From contig NZ_KE383958.1 of NCBI RefSeq assembly GCF_000422925.1, positions 62,001 through 126,000 on the forward strand: a DNA stretch of 64,000 nt. Reading direction: 5' to 3'. This stretch comes from Paludibacterium yongneupense DSM 18731. Lineage in GTDB: Bacteria > Pseudomonadota > Gammaproteobacteria > Burkholderiales > Chromobacteriaceae. The notes below the pieces were generated by a model. It made no database searches. It saw only the letters and a program-made list of their open reading frames with translations, and was not told the DNA's origin. A program made the position numbers and the translations under genes. Positions 40,081-48,972 of this stretch are shown piece by piece. Numbering within the stretch: the first letter of the stretch is position 1; every line of letters begins with the position of its first letter.

Positions 40081-40104
40081 CGGCAGCGCCCGGCGGCGCT
40101 GCCG
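40081..40104 (+). other. Stem-loop in the leader of the acyltransferase gene
   Basis: A perfect 10-bp GC-rich stem (40081-40090 with 40095-40104) and a 4-nt loop CGGC lie 19 nt before the GTG start of the acyltransferase. There is no T run, so it is not a simple terminator. It could end the moaC transcript or lower translation of the downstream gene. Confidence 0.5.
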
Positions 40105-40123
40105 CGGATTCACGGGAGCCGGC

Positions 40124-41266
40124 GTGAACAGAATCAAGTCTCTGGATGCCCTGCGCGGACTGGCGGCGACAGTCGTCGTCTTCTCGCATATCCATGGCGT
40201 CTTTTTCGTCCACCACATCTGGCTCGACCTGACCCCCATGCGCCTGCTGTGGGCGGGGGGCGAGTCGGTCATCCTGTTCTTTGTGCTCAGCGGCTACGTG
40301 CTCAGCGCGCCTTACTGCCGCAGCCAGGACGGCGTGCCCTACGGCCGCTTTCTCCTCACGCGGCTGAGCCGTATCTATCTGCCCTATCTGGCGGCCATCG
40401 CCAGCGCTCTGCTGCTGTCGTGGCTGGTATACGACCCGGCAGCGGCGGCAACCCAGCCGTTTCTTGCCAAGCTGTGGCCGCAGCGGGTCGATTGGAGCCT
40501 GCTGGCAAGCCATGCCATCGTGCTCGGCAATTTCAATACGGATGCCTACGATGTGGTGATCTGGTCGCTCGTGCACGAGATGCGCTTTGCGCTGATCTTT
40601 CCCGCTTTCATCTGGATGGTGCGAACGCTGTCGTGGCGCCAGGCCCTGCTGGCCTGCGGCGTGCTGTCGCTTGCGGCCGCAGGGGCGAGCAGTGCGGGGC
40701 TGGACCCGGTTATCGGATTCAAGAACAGCTATTTATACAGTGCGCATTACCTGCTGTTTTTCCTCGTCGGCGCGCTGCTGTGCCGGCATGCGCCCGCGCT
40801 CGCGCCCCTGCTGGCTGCGCTGAGCAGGCGGCAGACCGGCTACCTGCTGGTTGCGGGGCTCACCCTGTATGTCTACTCCGACGTGCTGTACTCGCTGCCG
40901 AAGAAGATGAGATGGCAGAGCCTGACCGATTACGGCAGCTTCATCGAAGACTGGGGGGTGGGGCTGGCGGCAGCCGTCCTTATCGCGCTGGCCGTGCATC
41001 ACCCGGGCGTTTCCGCATTTTTGAACCGCAGGCTGTTTGTCTTCCTCGGCAAGATATCCTACAGCCTGTACCTCGTGCATATCCTGGTTCTGGCCGCCAT
41101 GTTGCATCTGCTGAACGGACAGCCGACCTGGCTGTGCGTGGCGTTGGCGCTTCCGCTGATCTTCATCGCGGCCATACTGTTCCATCGTTGGGTCGAGCAA
41201 CCGGCGCACGCGCTAGGGCGGCGCCTGGCTGCCGGACGAGCGGCGCTCGCCCGGCAACAGCCGTAG
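40124..41266 (+). CDS. Acyltransferase-3 family membrane protein
   Basis: Integral membrane acyltransferase of 380 residues with about ten membrane segments. The family opening is clear: IKSLDALRGLAATVVVFSHIHGVFF with the conserved His near residue 21, followed by SVILFFVLSGYVLS and RLSRIYLPYL. The C-terminal FLGKISYSLYLVHILVL block is also typical. These proteins O-acylate extracytoplasmic sugars such as O-antigen, capsule or peptidoglycan; the substrate here is not known and no polysaccharide genes are adjacent. Start is a GTG after GGGAG. Confidence 0.88.
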   Translation: MNRIKSLDALRGLAATVVVFSHIHGVFFVHHIWLDLTPMRLLWAGGESVILFFVLSGYVLSAPYCRSQDGVPYGRFLLTRLSRIYLPYLAAIASALLLSWLVYDPAAAATQPFLAKLWPQRVDWSLLASHAIVLGNFNTDAYDVVIWSLVHEMRFALIFPAFIWMVRTLSWRQALLACGVLSLAAAGASSAGLDPVIGFKNSYLYSAHYLLFFLVGALLCRHAPALAPLLAALSRRQTGYLLVAGLTLYVYSDVLYSLPKKMRWQSLTDYGSFIEDWGVGLAAAVLIALAVHHPGVSAFLNRRLFVFLGKISYSLYLVHILVLAAMLHLLNGQPTWLCVALALPLIFIAAILFHRWVEQPAHALGRRLAAGRAALARQQP

Positions 41267-41288
41267 CGGAAGGACGCCAGGCGAGGGT

Positions 41289-41804
41289 TTACAGCCAGGG
41301 GGACTTCTTCAGCAGTTCGAGCGCGCGTTCGGTCGAGCTCGGGACTTGCCCGTCCGGACACATGTCCGAGCGCAGGCGCACCCGGACGGTGTCATCCGGG
41401 GTCAGGCGGCGCCATGCCGACTTGCGCGATTCGATCCAGCGATGATTGATGGTATCGCCGAAGGCGTACACGCGCAGTGTGCGCGCGTCGCAGCGCAGGC
41501 CTTCGTAGCTGAGGTTGACGGCGCCTTTCTTGCTGACGGCGCGCACGGTCATGCGCAGTACGCCGTCGCTACCCAGCGCCAGGGTGTTGGCATCGATGGA
41601 GTAATCGAAGGTCTGGTCCAGCGGTACGAAAAATCCGACCCAGTTCGCTTGCGTCGGGTAAGCCGGCAACTCGTAGCTCGCTTCTTCCCAGACCTTGTCC
41701 TCCTCGAAGACATAGTTGGGGTTGACGAAGCGCTTCATCGTGTCCGACGAAGCCTGGGCCGCACTGGCTAGCGCCAGCGCGGCAAGAAACAGCAATCGCT
41801 TCAA
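41289..41804 (-). CDS. CNP1-like secreted protein
   Basis: Exported protein of 171 residues with a signal peptide MKRLLFLAALALASAAQA. The mature part resembles the CNP1-like uncharacterised family seen in Neisseriales and other betaproteobacteria, with FEEDKVWEEASYELPAYP near residue 33, VSKKGAVNLSYEGLRCDART near 91 and two cysteines (near 105 and 149) that may form a disulfide. No enzymatic motif is visible and its function is unknown. The next gene upstream on the minus strand ends 14 nt away. Confidence 0.72.
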   Translation of the reverse strand: MKRLLFLAALALASAAQASSDTMKRFVNPNYVFEEDKVWEEASYELPAYPTQANWVGFFVPLDQTFDYSIDANTLALGSDGVLRMTVRAVSKKGAVNLSYEGLRCDARTLRVYAFGDTINHRWIESRKSAWRRLTPDDTVRVRLRSDMCPDGQVPSSTERALELLKKSPWL

Positions 41805-41818
41805 AACTCTCTCCTGAA

Positions 41819-42595
41819 TTAACGCGCAGCCGGGACGGCTTGCCCCGGGCGCAGGGTAAAACGACGGCGTCCCGTTTCGCGTGCGGCCAGGCCGAAGCGT
41901 CGTTCGGCGAAGGCGACATCCCCTCGCGCCGATACGGTGACCAGCATGGAGGCGCAGGTGCCGTAATCGCGGTGCTGGACGAATACCGGAGCCAGCGCGC
42001 GCTCCAGCGCCGAGCCGACGCCGGTATTGGGCAGCGCATGCGCAGGCACCGCAGTGGTGTCCTCCAGCCAGCCAAAAGCCTGATCGTCAGTCGGCGGTCG
42101 GCGCAAGTCGCGCAGGTGGTCGGCCAGGCGCACGCATTTCGGCCACGCCGTGTCCAGCGTTGCGTTGGACAGGGTATGTATCCCCGGCGTCACACGTTCC
42201 AGCCGCGCTCCCCGGCTGTGAAAATGGAACAAATCGCTGACTTGTCCGAACAACAGATTGAATGGGGCATAATGGGCGCATTCTTCCTTGAGCCACCCGG
42301 CAAAGGCCAGCGGCTCCATATCCGAGGTCACGAAGCGTTCGACCAGTTCGCCGCGCGAGCGTTCTCCGGTCCGGGCATACCCTTCGCGGAAATTCGTCAC
42401 CGCGGCAAAGCGCCCGCGCACATCGACCGCCAGCCAGCTGCCGCCCGCCTGCAAGTCGCGTCCGCCCAGTGTCCCGGGGTGGTCTTCCCACCAGTCGAGC
42501 GGCGCGCTGGGACGGGCATAATACTCGTCGCGATTGGCGATAAGAACCAGCTGACCGAGTGACGGCATTTTATAGGCAAAAGCAATAACGCACAT
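41819..42595 (-). CDS. NRDE (TANGO2-like) family protein
   Basis: Cytoplasmic 258-residue protein of the NRDE family. The ATG at 42595 gives the conserved start MCVIAFAY, in which Cys2 would become an N-terminal nucleophile after methionine removal, as expected for an Ntn-hydrolase fold. The eponymous NRDE motif is at about residues 20-23 (LIANRDEYYARPS), followed by GGRDLQAGGSWLAVD and AAVTNFR. Eukaryotic TANGO2 is linked to acyl-CoA and haem handling, but the bacterial reaction is not established. An upstream in-frame start at 42634 would bury the Cys. Confidence 0.82.
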   Translation of the reverse strand: MCVIAFAYKMPSLGQLVLIANRDEYYARPSAPLDWWEDHPGTLGGRDLQAGGSWLAVDVRGRFAAVTNFREGYARTGERSRGELVERFVTSDMEPLAFAGWLKEECAHYAPFNLLFGQVSDLFHFHSRGARLERVTPGIHTLSNATLDTAWPKCVRLADHLRDLRRPPTDDQAFGWLEDTTAVPAHALPNTGVGSALERALAPVFVQHRDYGTCASMLVTVSARGDVAFAERRFGLAARETGRRRFTLRPGQAVPAAR

Positions 42596-42618
42596 GATTA
42601 TGGCCGACTTTGGTTTGG

Positions 42619-42634
42619 GTGTGGCGAGCCACAC
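42619..42634. promoter_or_regulatory. Inverted repeat in the NRDE/tusA divergent promoter region
   Basis: GTGTGGC and GCCACAC are perfect 7-bp arms around a 2-nt centre. On the + strand they fall between TTGGGT (42615-42620) and TAAACT (42639-42644), which are 18 nt apart and could be a weak tusA promoter. The site may be an operator; the regulator is unknown. Confidence 0.4.
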
Positions 42635-42685
42635 ATCGTAAACTACACATCATTATTGTAACGTGAATGGTTGAGGATAACCGAG

Positions 42686-42916
42686 ATGCAGCCCGACAGA
42701 ACCCTAGATCTTTCCGGCCTCAACTGCCCGCTGCCGATTCTGCGGACGAAAAAGGCGCTGGCCGGGATGGCGAGCGGCACGACGCTCGAGGTGATTGCCA
42801 CCGATCCCGGTGCGCCAGGCGATTTCAGTGCATTCTGCCGCCAGACCGGCAACACCCTGTTGCAGTCCGAGACCACGGAAGCCGGCAAATTCCGCATGGT
42901 GGTGCAAAGACGATGA
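42686..42916 (+). CDS. tusA: TusA-family sulfurtransferase
   Basis: Small 76-residue sulfur carrier of the TusA/SirA/YedF fold. The essential Cys-Pro motif is present in [19 protein letters not shown] with the persulfide Cys near residue 13, and the [12 protein letters not shown] strand-helix region is typical. The family relays sulfur for tRNA thiolation or molybdenum cofactor maturation; moaC about 3 kb away is the only related hint. The ATG at 42686 is preceded by AGGATAA. Stop overlaps pyrC (ATGA). Confidence 0.85.
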   Translation: MQPDRTLDLSGLNCPLPILRTKKALAGMASGTTLEVIATDPGAPGDFSAFCRQTGNTLLQSETTEAGKFRMVVQRR

Positions 42917-43971
42917 GCGAGCACCGAATGGATAGTCTGACGCTGACGCAACCCGACGATTGGCACCTCCATCTGCGCGACGGCGCCGCTCTGGCGGCGG
43001 TACTCCCCGATACCTGTCGGCAGATGGGGCGCGCGATCGTCATGCCCAACCTCAAGCCTCCGGTTACCACTGTCGACGCGGCAGCCAGCTATCGCGAGCG
43101 CATACTGGCAGCCCGCCCGCACGGCAGCCAGTTCGAGCCGTTGATGACGCTGTATCTGACCGATGGAACGACGGCCGATGAAATTCGGCGCGCGCGTGCG
43201 AGTGGATTCGTGCACGCGGTCAAACTCTATCCGGCGGGAGCCACCACCAATTCGGACAGCGGCGTGACCTCGATCGAGCGCGCCATGCCGGCGTTGGAGG
43301 CCATGGCGGCATGCGGCATGCCGCTGCTCGTACATGGCGAGGTGACCGACCCTGCGGTCGACGTGTTCGATCGCGAGGCGGTGTTTCTGGAGACCGTGTT
43401 CGCGCCGCTGCATCGGGCTCTGCCCGAACTGCGCGTGGTGTTCGAACATATCACCACGGCCGAGGCGGCCGAGTTCGTGGCGGCGGCGGAGGGGGATGTG
43501 GCGGCGACAATCACCGTCCATCATCTGCTGCTGAACCGCAATGCCTTGTTCAACGGCGGCTTGCGCCCCCACCACTACTGCCTGCCCGTGCTCAAGCGCG
43601 AGCGCCACCGGCAGGCCCTGCTTGCCGCGGCCACGTCCGGCTCGACCCGTTTTTTCCTCGGCACGGACAGCGCGCCGCATGCGCGCCATGCGAAGGAAAG
43701 CGATTGCGGTTGCGCCGGCATGTATAGCGCACATGCCGCACTTGAATTGTATGCAGAAGCCTTCGACTCGGTCGGCCGACTCGACCGGCTCGAAGCGTTC
43801 GCCAGCTTCAACGGTCCCGATTTTTACCGCCTGCCGCGCAATACCCGCCAGCTCACCTTGCGCCGGCAGCCAAGCGAGGTCGCACCGCAGCGGCCTTATG
43901 CGGACGGGACTCTGGTGCCCTTGCGCGCCGGAGGTCGGCTCGAATGGGCTTTGCAAGCGGAAGGGGAATAA
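42913..43971 (+). CDS. pyrC: Dihydroorotase
   Basis: Class II dihydroorotase of pyrimidine synthesis, which closes carbamoyl aspartate to dihydroorotate. The 352-residue TIM barrel has the metal-binding [10 protein letters not shown] near residue 15, the lysine to be carboxylated in [15 protein letters not shown] near 98, HGEVTD near 135, the HITT metal site near 172 and the GTDSAPH active-site block near 245. It is translationally coupled to tusA by a four-base overlap. A second ATG five codons later is possible. Confidence 0.95.
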   Translation: MSEHRMDSLTLTQPDDWHLHLRDGAALAAVLPDTCRQMGRAIVMPNLKPPVTTVDAAASYRERILAARPHGSQFEPLMTLYLTDGTTADEIRRARASGFVHAVKLYPAGATTNSDSGVTSIERAMPALEAMAACGMPLLVHGEVTDPAVDVFDREAVFLETVFAPLHRALPELRVVFEHITTAEAAEFVAAAEGDVAATITVHHLLLNRNALFNGGLRPHHYCLPVLKRERHRQALLAAATSGSTRFFLGTDSAPHARHAKESDCGCAGMYSAHAALELYAEAFDSVGRLDRLEAFASFNGPDFYRLPRNTRQLTLRRQPSEVAPQRPYADGTLVPLRAGGRLEWALQAEGE

Positions 43972-44213
43972 ATCGACAAAAAGTTGACCTGGGCCGGGGT
44001 GTGCGGCTAAGGTGATGCGCATAATGTCAGGTGGCCTGACCACTAGACCAGTGTCAGGCTTTCGATCTGAATGTTCCTCCGTTCGAAAGGCAAAATGCTT
44101 GGTTTGGCGCAACAACAAGGCGCGTTAGGCTGTGCAGCCCTTGCGAGCGGAGCGATACTTTTCGCACACGAGCGATTATTAACTGAGGACAGCCGGACTG
44201 GCTGAGTACTGAT
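43972..44213. other. pyrC-pyk intergenic region
   Basis: A 242-nt gap with no gene that I can support. A short hairpin (GTCAGG at 44026-44031, CCTGAC at 44035-44040) follows pyrC by about 55 nt but lacks a T run, so termination is uncertain. The pyk promoter must lie here or upstream; no confident -35/-10 pair is seen. Confidence 0.4.
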
Positions 44214-45629
44214 ATGCGTCGACATAGAAATGCTAGAATCGTTGCCACCCTTGGCCCTTCCAGTTCCGATCGGGAAACCATCCTCAAGCTGGCTTTGGCC
44301 GGCGTCGATGTTTTCCGCCTGAATTTCAGTCATGGTACCCATGCGGATCATGCCGAACGCTATAACACCATTCGCGATATCGAGCAGGAAATCGGTCGCC
44401 CGATCGCCATTCTGCTCGACTTGCAAGGCCCCAAGCTGCGTGTCGGCACGTTCGCGAACGGCCCGGTCACGCTCGAGAACGGTGCCACATTCCGCCTCGA
44501 TCTGACCGATGCGCCGGGAACGGCCGAGCGTGCCCGCCTGCCGCACCCCGAAATTTTCGCCGCTCTGAAGCCGGGCAGCGAACTGTTGCTCGATGACGGA
44601 CGCTTGCGGCTTGAAGTCGAAAGCTGCGACGCCACCTCGGCCGTGACCCGCGTCATCGTCGGCGGCAAACTGTCCGATCGCAAGGGCGTGAACGTCCCCG
44701 GCGTGGTGCTGCCCTTGTCGCCGTTGACCAAGAAGGATCGCGAAGATCTGGCCTTCGGCCTGACGCTCGGCGTCGACTGGATCGCCCTGTCCTTCGTGCA
44801 GCGCCCGGAAGACATCCAGGAATTGAAGGACCTGGTCGGCGACAAGGCCTGGGTCATCGCCAAGCTGGAAAAACCGGCCGCGATCGAAAGGCTGGAAGAC
44901 ATCGTGGCGCTGACCGATGGCGTGATGGTCGCCCGCGGCGATCTGGGCGTGGAAATGCCGCCGGAACAAGTGCCGCGCATTCAGCGCAGCATCGTGCGCG
45001 CCTGCCGCAGCCGCGGCATTCCGGTCATTGTCGCAACCCAGATGCTGGAGTCCATGGTGACGGCGCCGGTGCCAACCCGTGCCGAGGCCTCGGACGTCGC
45101 CACGGCGATCTATGATGGCGCGGATGCCGTCATGCTGTCGGCTGAATCGGCTTCCGGCCAGTTTCCGCTCGAAGCGGTGTCCATCATGGACCGCATCATC
45201 GTCGAAGTGGAGCAGGATCCTTTGCATCGCAATATGATGAATGCTCAGCACAGCGAACCGTCGTGCACCCCGGCGGATGCGATCAGTGCGGCCCTCAGCC
45301 AGATCACCCACACGCTGTCGCTGCCGGTGATGGTGACGTACAGCAACTCGGGCCGTACCGCCTTGCGCGTCGCGCGCCAGCGTCCGGAAGCACCGATTCT
45401 GTGCGTAACGCCCCGCATCAATACCGCGCGCCGTCTGGCGCTGGTCTGGGGGGTGCATTCTGTCGTGACCCGCGATGCCGATTCGGTCGACGGCATGACG
45501 GCCGATGCGACCCGTCTGGCCCGAAGCGAGGGTTTCGCCAAGTCCGGCGATTCGCTGGTGATCGCGGCCGGGCTGCCGTTCGGCACCCTGGGGGCGACCA
45601 ATCTGTTGCACATCGCGACCGTGCTTTGA
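44214..45629 (+). CDS. pyk: Pyruvate kinase
   Basis: Glycolytic enzyme that converts phosphoenolpyruvate and ADP to pyruvate and ATP. The 471-residue protein has NARIVATLGPSS at the N terminus, NFSHGTHADH near 37, ILLDLQGPKLRVG near 65, the active-site signature VIAKLEKPAAIE near 217, the metal-binding MVARGDLGVEMP near 239 and the ATQMLESM block near 278. The C-terminal allosteric domain (about 340-471) is complete. It ends in a strong terminator. Confidence 0.96.
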   Translation: MRRHRNARIVATLGPSSSDRETILKLALAGVDVFRLNFSHGTHADHAERYNTIRDIEQEIGRPIAILLDLQGPKLRVGTFANGPVTLENGATFRLDLTDAPGTAERARLPHPEIFAALKPGSELLLDDGRLRLEVESCDATSAVTRVIVGGKLSDRKGVNVPGVVLPLSPLTKKDREDLAFGLTLGVDWIALSFVQRPEDIQELKDLVGDKAWVIAKLEKPAAIERLEDIVALTDGVMVARGDLGVEMPPEQVPRIQRSIVRACRSRGIPVIVATQMLESMVTAPVPTRAEASDVATAIYDGADAVMLSAESASGQFPLEAVSIMDRIIVEVEQDPLHRNMMNAQHSEPSCTPADAISAALSQITHTLSLPVMVTYSNSGRTALRVARQRPEAPILCVTPRINTARRLALVWGVHSVVTRDADSVDGMTADATRLARSEGFAKSGDSLVIAAGLPFGTLGATNLLHIATVL

Positions 45630-45653
45630 TGGCGGGCTGATACCCCTCCCGGC

Positions 45654-45684
45654 AAAACAGGCCCGCTAGCGGGCCTGTTTTTTG
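45654..45684 (+). terminator. Intrinsic terminator after pyk
   Basis: A 12-bp stem AAAACAGGCCCG / CGGGCCTGTTTT with the loop CTAG is followed by further T residues. It lies 24 nt after the pyk stop. The A run on the left side lets it work in both directions. Confidence 0.93.
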
Positions 45685-46229
45685 CTTTTAACGCGCATTG
45701 ACTACGCAATTGGGGTCAATGTGTGTATGACTGCTAGTGGTAGACCATAGACACGACAAAGCTGCAACAGAATCGCGATTGTCGGACAGCGTGGCGGGCG
45801 ACGGTTTGCAAGTCGGCGCCATCGCGGTAAAGGCGTCCCATGCCAACGAAATATCGTGCGCTAAAAGCGAAACCATGGCAGGCGAAGAATACTGTCCGCT
45901 TGCTGTCACAGGCTGGAAATCCGGGCTTCTCAGGCCGGAGGGTGTGATGGTGCGTCGCGGGCGGAGTCATCGAACGCGGATCGCGCGCGAGCGCGCAACG
46001 GATGTGGGACGTTAAAAAAAGGGGCTATTAGTGGTATATGAACGTCATTAATTAGCCAATAAGCCTTACCCAATGACCGAAAATTCTGTGGCCTGCCCAG
46101 ACTCCCTCTTGAAGTAGCCAAAACAGCAAGAGCATAATGCCAGCATACCCACTTTACCCCCAAGTGGGTTTATTCATAAGAAAACCGCGCATCCGCGGAC
46201 TGACAATAGAAAACAGGAGAGTAGGCGAA
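45685..46229. promoter_or_regulatory. Long non-coding leader region of oppA
   Basis: About 545 nt without a supportable gene and with lower GC than its surroundings. Open frames at 45737-46015 (+) and 45734-45970 (-) have no family resemblance. Two features stand out near oppA: a perfect 8-bp hairpin (46147-46154 with 46162-46169) followed by TTTATT, and a small CCGCG/CGCGG stem at about 46184-46197. On the minus strand an imperfect stem at about 46023-46056 is followed by seven T residues. The oppA promoter should be here, but no confident -35/-10 pair was found. Confidence 0.5.
46147..46171 (+). other. Terminator-like hairpin in the oppA leader
   Basis: ACCCACTT and AAGTGGGT form a perfect 8-bp stem with a 7-nt loop, followed by TTTATTC. 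It ends about 60 nt before the oppA start. It could be a weak terminator or attenuator controlling oppA; this is an inference from the shape only. Confidence 0.45.
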
Positions 46230-47855
46230 ATGAAACAAGTGAAATCGCTTAGCGTTCTGGCGGCCTCTGTCGCCCTGGCCCTGGCCGGCGCATCCGGTGT
46301 GGCCACGGCAGCCAAGGTTCCGGCTGGCGTCCAGCTCGATGCCAAGCAGGAACTGATCCGCAACAATGGATCCGAAGTCGAATCCCTGGATATTTCCCAG
46401 GTTGAATCCTACCCCGCCATCAGCGTGACCAGCGATTTGTATGAAGGACTGACCCGTCGCGACAACAACAGCAAGATCCTGCCGGGGGTTGCCGAAAGCT
46501 GGAAGCAAACCTCGCCGACGACCTGGGTCTTCCACTTGCGCAAGGATGCCAAGTGGTCCAATGGCGACGCACTCACCGCTCAAGATTTCGTCTTCTCCTG
46601 GCAGCGTACCGCCGACCCGAAAACGGCGACCAAATACGGTATTTTCTTTGAATTCCTGAAAAACGGCAAAGACGTGCTGGCCGGCAAGAAGCCGGTAAGC
46701 GCCCTCGGCGTCAAGGCTGTCGATGCGCACACGCTGGAAGTGACGACCGATGTTCCGACCGCCTTCCTGCCCGATCTGCTGACCAACCCGCAGATGGCCC
46801 CGCTGCACAAGGCGTCCTACGAAAAATTCGGCAAGGACTACACCAAGCCGGGCAAGCTGGTCAGCAATGGCGCCTACACGCTGTCCGACTGGGTCGTCAA
46901 CAACCGCCTGGTGCTGGTCAAGAACGCCAATTACTGGGATGCCAAGGACACCAAGATCACCAAGGTGACCTACTTGCCGGTTGAGGACGAAGCGACCGAA
47001 TTGAAGATCTACCGCGCTGGCGAGGCCGACACCATCGACCGCCTGCCGGCCGGCACCTTCCAGCAAATGAAGGCGCAGCTGCCGAAGGAAATGAAGCCGA
47101 ACAAGATTCTCGGCCTCTACTACTATGGCCTGAACTGCAATGACCCGGTGTTGAAGGACAAGCGCGTACGTCAGGCCCTGTCCATGGTCATCGACCGCGA
47201 TGTGCTGGTCAACAAGGTGATGGGCAACGGCGAAGCGCAGGCCTACAGCCTGATCGTAGCCGGCACCGCCGGCGCCAGCGTGACCGGCTACGATTGGCAG
47301 AAACTGCCGATGGCCAAGCGCGTGGAAGAAGCCAAGAAACTGCTGGCCGCCGCCGGCTATGGCCCGAACAAGCCGCTGCACCTGAAGTTCTCGTATAACA
47401 CTTCGGAAGTGCACAAGAAGGTCGGCCTGTTCGTGATCTCCGAATGGAAAACGAAGCTCGGCATCGTGACCGGCATGGAAAACCAGGAGTTCAAGGTCTT
47501 CCTGAAGACCCGCCACGACGGCAACTATCAGGTTGCGCGTAATGGCTGGAGCGTCGACTACAACGATGCCAACAGCTTCCTGGACCTCGTGCGTTGCGGC
47601 AGCGATCAGAACGATAGCAAGTACTGCAACAAGGCTGTCGACGCCGAGATCGCCAAGGGCAATCTGACCGTGGACGCTGCCAAGCGCAAGGCGCTGCTGA
47701 CTTCCGCGACCAAGCTGGCCATGGAAGACTATCCGATCATTCCGTTGTTCCAATACGTGCAGCCGCGCATGACCAAGACCTGGGTCGGCGGCTGGACGAC
47801 GACCAACCCGATGGATATCTACAAAACCCAAGAGCTGTACATCGTTAAGCACTAA
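46230..47855 (+). CDS. oppA: Periplasmic oligopeptide-binding protein
   Basis: Substrate-binding component (SBP family 5) of the Opp peptide importer, 541 residues. A signal peptide of about 27 residues ends near ATAAKV. The mature protein has SLDISQVESYPAISVTSDLYEGLTR near 51, the family signature region GVAESWKQTSPTTWVFHLRKDAKWSNGDALTAQDF near 88 and the YGLNCNDPVLKDKRVRQALSMVIDR block near 298. GGAG (46216-46219) and AGGCG precede the ATG. A stem-loop after the stop separates it from oppBCDF, which usually lets the binding protein be made in excess. Confidence 0.95.
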   Translation: MKQVKSLSVLAASVALALAGASGVATAAKVPAGVQLDAKQELIRNNGSEVESLDISQVESYPAISVTSDLYEGLTRRDNNSKILPGVAESWKQTSPTTWVFHLRKDAKWSNGDALTAQDFVFSWQRTADPKTATKYGIFFEFLKNGKDVLAGKKPVSALGVKAVDAHTLEVTTDVPTAFLPDLLTNPQMAPLHKASYEKFGKDYTKPGKLVSNGAYTLSDWVVNNRLVLVKNANYWDAKDTKITKVTYLPVEDEATELKIYRAGEADTIDRLPAGTFQQMKAQLPKEMKPNKILGLYYYGLNCNDPVLKDKRVRQALSMVIDRDVLVNKVMGNGEAQAYSLIVAGTAGASVTGYDWQKLPMAKRVEEAKKLLAAAGYGPNKPLHLKFSYNTSEVHKKVGLFVISEWKTKLGIVTGMENQEFKVFLKTRHDGNYQVARNGWSVDYNDANSFLDLVRCGSDQNDSKYCNKAVDAEIAKGNLTVDAAKRKALLTSATKLAMEDYPIIPLFQYVQPRMTKTWVGGWTTTNPMDIYKTQELYIVKH

Positions 47856-47880
47856 GCCTCGCGCCTAGTGCCGCGACACC

Positions 47881-47910
47881 CGGACCCGCCCCGTTCTCGA
47901 GGCGGGTTCG
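47881..47910 (+). other. Stem-loop between oppA and oppB
   Basis: A 10-bp stem with one G-U pair (47881-47890 with 47901-47910) and a 10-nt loop lies 25 nt after the oppA stop, without a T run. Such hairpins commonly protect the 3' end of binding-protein mRNA and partly reduce read-through into the permease genes. Confidence 0.65.
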
Positions 47911-48041
47911 GTGTTGATGGGTGTACCGGAAGTACCGCGGCCCTGCCGCCCGATGCCCGACGGCCATGTGCTGCCGGGTCCGTTTGTGGTCGACCGTCCA
48001 TAACGATGGTAACGACGGCAGATCCTCTGGAGTGCCAATTC

Positions 48042-48959
48042 ATGTTGTCTTATATTTTTCGGCGCCTGTGCGGCGCCGTTCCCACTATTCTCGTCGTGGT
48101 GACAGTGTGCTTTACCATGCTGCAACTGACGCCGGGCGGGCCGTTCGATAGCGAACGCAAGGTCTCGCCCGAGGTGCTGGCCAATCTGCAGGCCAAATAT
48201 CACCTCAACGAGCCGATCTACAAACAGTATGGCTATTACCTGAACAACCTGCTGCACGGCGATCTGGGCGCGTCCTTCCGCTATGCCGACTGGTCGGTCA
48301 ACAGCCTGGTCGGCAATGCCTTGCCGATTTCGCTGACCATAGGCTGCACGTCCATGGTGCTGGCGCTGTTTTTCGGCGTTCTGCTCGGCATCGTTGCCGC
48401 ACTGAAACAGAACAGCCTGGTCGATTATTTCGTGATGTTTCTCAGCAACTTCGGCAGCGCCGTGCCCTCGTTCGTCATCGGACCGGTGCTGGTGCTGGTG
48501 TTCTGTCTGTGGACCCCGTTGCTGCCTTTCGGCGAATTCCGTCTGACACCCGCGTACATCCTGCTGCCGGTGGCCCTGCTGACACTGATCAATGTGTCGA
48601 CGCTCGGTCGCGTGATGCGCGGCAGCCTCATCGAGGTGCTCAACAGCAACTATATCCGCACGGCGCGCGCCAAGGGCCTGCCCTTGCGGACCATCGTGCT
48701 GCGCCATGCGCTCAAGCCGGCCCTGCTGCCCATCGTGACCCTGCTCGGGCCACTGGCGGTAGCGACGATCGCCCAGGCGGTGGTGACCGAGTCGGTGTTC
48801 GCGATTCCGGGCATCGGCCGTCTGCTCGTCAACGGCGCCATCAACCGCGACTACACCCTGGTGCTGGGTCTGGTGCTGCTGGTGGCGATCGCGACCGTCC
48901 TTTTCAACCTGATCGTCGATGTCGTCTACGCGTTGCTCGATCCGCGTATCCGTTACTGA
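48042..48959 (+). CDS. oppB: Oligopeptide ABC transporter permease OppB
   Basis: Inner-membrane permease of 305 residues with six membrane segments. The opening MLSYIFRRLCGAVPTILVV and TMLQLTPGGPFDSERKVSPE are typical of OppB. The ATPase-contacting EAA loop appears as YIRTARAKGLPLRTIVLRHALKPALLP near residue 205. The ATG at 48042 follows GGAG by 9 nt; an open frame extends upstream but adds no membrane-protein features. Followed by oppC after 13 nt. Confidence 0.94.
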   Translation: MLSYIFRRLCGAVPTILVVVTVCFTMLQLTPGGPFDSERKVSPEVLANLQAKYHLNEPIYKQYGYYLNNLLHGDLGASFRYADWSVNSLVGNALPISLTIGCTSMVLALFFGVLLGIVAALKQNSLVDYFVMFLSNFGSAVPSFVIGPVLVLVFCLWTPLLPFGEFRLTPAYILLPVALLTLINVSTLGRVMRGSLIEVLNSNYIRTARAKGLPLRTIVLRHALKPALLPIVTLLGPLAVATIAQAVVTESVFAIPGIGRLLVNGAINRDYTLVLGLVLLVAIATVLFNLIVDVVYALLDPRIRY

Positions 48960-48972
48960 CCGGGGAGCGACT

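Noticed and set aside
45737-46015. 92-codon + strand open frame in the oppA leader (and a minus-strand one at 45734-45970)
   Set aside because: No ribosome site, no family resemblance, low-complexity composition at the end; more likely untranslated leader.
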